Source: Clostridia bacterium
GTDB lineage: Bacteria; Bacillota; Clostridia; TANB77; CAG-508
Assembly (NCBI GenBank): GCA_900753245.1
Contig: CAADYJ010000034.1
Location: 1 to 6,717, forward strand
Direction: 5' to 3'
DNA: 6,717 bases
Made by a program: the position numbers and the translations under genes. The notes under the pieces were generated by a model. That model was not told the DNA's origin. It saw only the letters and a program-made list of their open reading frames with translations, and ran no database searches. This document shows positions 5,398-6,717 of the stretch, in pieces (position 1 is the first letter of the stretch; each line of letters opens with the position of its first letter).

Positions 5398-6717
5398 CTA
5401 TTTTAAAAGCATAGAACCAATTTTTGTTACTGTTCCTGCACCTAAAGTTAAAATAATATCATCTTTTTGAACATGTTCTTTTAAATACGAAACAATATCA
5501 TCAAAATCTTTTATATATATTGCTTTTCTACCTAAATCTTTAATCTTTTGAACTATATCTTCAGAAGAAACATTATAAGTGTTTGTTTCTCTTGCAGCAT
5601 AGATATCAGTAATAATGATATTATCAAAATAAGTTAAACTATCTGCAAAATCATCTAATAAATTTTTAGTTCTACTATATGTATGAGGTTGGAAAACAAC
5701 CCAAGATTGATTATATGTTTTCTTTTTTAATGCAATTGCAGTAGCTTTTATTTCTGTAGGGTGGTGACCATAGTCATCATAAATGCTAGCGCCATTTATA
5801 TTTCCTATAAATTCAAATCTTCTATGTGCACCAGTATATTTTTTTAACGCAGATTTTATATCAGATTTAGCAATTCCATAACTATCACAAAGTGCTATAC
5901 AGGCTAAAGCATTCAAAACATTGTGTGGACCTGGCACAGAAAGCTCAAAAGATGCATAAAAATTGTTATTGTGGTAAACATCAAAAATAGCAAAACCATT
6001 TTTATTAAAAGTAATATTTCTAGCTACAAAGTTTGCTTTTTCGTTTTTTATACCATATGAAACAACTTTTGCATTTGTATATTCATGTAATTTAGCACAA
6101 TAATCATTATCAGAGTTTACAACAAGTAATCCATCATCAGGCAATAATTTTACATATTTAATAAAAGCATTGTTTATATTTTCAATGTTTTTAAAATAAT
6201 CTAAATGATCATTATCAATATTTAATATAATTTCGGCTTTAGGGTAAAATTTTAAAAAGCTTTCTACATATTCACAAGCTTCTATAATGAAATTATCACT
6301 TTTACCTATACGATAATTACCATTTATAGCTTTTAAATCAGCTCCTACCTGAATAGAAGGGTCAAGACCAGCTTCTAAAAAGCACATAGAAACCATAGAA
6401 GTTGTTGTTGTTTTTCCATGTGTACCAGAAACGCAAATAGTATTATCAAAAGCTTTAGTAATAAGACCTAAAAAATCAGCTCTTTCTACTGTTTGAATAC
6501 CAAGTTCTTTTGCTCTTATAAGTTCAGGGTCTGTTTCTTTAATAGCAGCAGTATAAACTACAATATCTGCTTTAGAAACCATATTAACATCATGACCTAT
6601 AACTACATGAATACCATCTAAATTAAGCTTTTTAGTAGTTTCAGACTCAGCCCAATCTGAACCTGTAACAGTAAATCCCCAGTGTTTAAGTATTTCAGCG
6701 ATACCACTCATACTAAC
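5398..6717 (-). CDS. murC: UDP-N-acetylmuramate--L-alanine ligase (MurC), 5' end outside the window
   Basis: Cytoplasmic ATP-dependent ligase that adds L-alanine to UDP-MurNAc, the first amino-acid step of peptidoglycan precursor synthesis. The reading frame continues to the window edge: upstream of the ATG at 6711 it still reads Val-Ser, matching the family start GIGGVSMSGIAEIL, so that ATG is an internal Met and the glycine-rich N-terminal motif lies outside. Counting from it (437 residues), the ATP-binding loop is GTHGKTTTT (96-104), the central-domain signature is EACEYVESF (144-152), HLDYF is at 169-173 and VPGPHNVLNALA at 259-270. The C-terminal domain entry is GAHRRFE (294-300) with YDDYGHHPTE (311-320), then QPHTYSRT (341-348), and LGAGT (423-427) near the end. 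All Mur ligase hallmarks inside the window are intact. Only about 15-20 N-terminal residues should be missing compared with typical MurC (about 430-460 residues). Confidence 0.96.
   Translation of the reverse strand, partial: VSMSGIAEILKHWGFTVTGSDWAESETTKKLNLDGIHVVIGHDVNMVSKADIVVYTAAIKETDPELIRAKELGIQTVERADFLGLITKAFDNTICVSGTHGKTTTTSMVSMCFLEAGLDPSIQVGADLKAINGNYRIGKSDNFIIEACEYVESFLKFYPKAEIILNIDNDHLDYFKNIENINNAFIKYVKLLPDDGLLVVNSDNDYCAKLHEYTNAKVVSYGIKNEKANFVARNITFNKNGFAIFDVYHNNNFYASFELSVPGPHNVLNALACIALCDSYGIAKSDIKSALKKYTGAHRRFEFIGNINGASIYDDYGHHPTEIKATAIALKKKTYNQSWVVFQPHTYSRTKNLLDDFADSLTYFDNIIITDIYAARETNTYNVSSEDIVQKIKDLGRKAIYIKDFDDIVSYLKEHVQKDDIILTLGAGTVTKIGSMLLK

Noticed and set aside
6709..6711. 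ATG at 6711 as the true murC start
   Set aside because: It corresponds to the internal Met of the conserved GGVSMSGIAEIL motif. The frame stays open to the window edge, and starting there would remove the nucleotide-binding glycine motif.
1..6717. CRISPR array, tRNA, rRNA or insertion sequence
   Set aside because: No regularly spaced direct repeats, no cloverleaf or rRNA-like GC-rich conserved blocks, and no transposase frame were seen on either strand.

Overview
The window is AT-rich (roughly 25-30 % G+C in the stretches I counted) and uses strong AAGGAGG-type ribosome binding sites, short intergenic gaps and U-run terminators. It also carries a sporulation protease gene of the SpoIVB family. 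Together these point to a low-G+C, spore-former-related Firmicute, most likely a gut-type Clostridia lineage. I cannot name the species.

Left part (39-3541, + strand): four consecutive genes encode proteins with one architecture. Each has a very short N-terminus, one hydrophobic helix starting within the first ~10 residues, and a polar domain predicted to lie outside the membrane. The first two begin with almost the same residues (MENASKAL and MENAVKAL). This is the layout of pilin or pseudopilin subunits of a Tad/type II secretion-like filament, with three small or medium subunits and one large 533-residue subunit. That is an inference from architecture; I recognise no named family with confidence, and no ATPase or platform protein lies inside the window. 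Two control-like structures sit in the run: an 11-bp hairpin between the Shine-Dalgarno and the start codon of gene 3, and an intrinsic terminator between genes 3 and 4 that leaves no room for a new promoter. A strong terminator closes the cluster after gene 4.

Middle part (3644-4883, + strand): a SpoIVB-type serine peptidase gene (membrane anchor, PDZ domain, S55 peptidase domain with an intact His/Asp/Ser triad). It is split into two frames by one extra base at about 4277. Everything downstream is otherwise intact, so this is either a very recent mutation or a sequence error.

Right part (4884-6717): a short REP-like palindromic element (4884-4930) follows spoIVB. On the - strand come a 100-residue protein of unknown function, with its own probable promoter and terminator, and then the 3' (C-terminal) part of murC, the UDP-N-acetylmuramate--L-alanine ligase of peptidoglycan synthesis, whose 5' end lies beyond the window. 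A 52-base near-perfect palindrome between these two genes probably terminates murC and overlaps the -10 box of the small gene.

The most interesting parts are the uncharacterised pilin-like gene set with its translational and transcriptional control structures, and the orphan 100-residue gene with its palindromic promoter.
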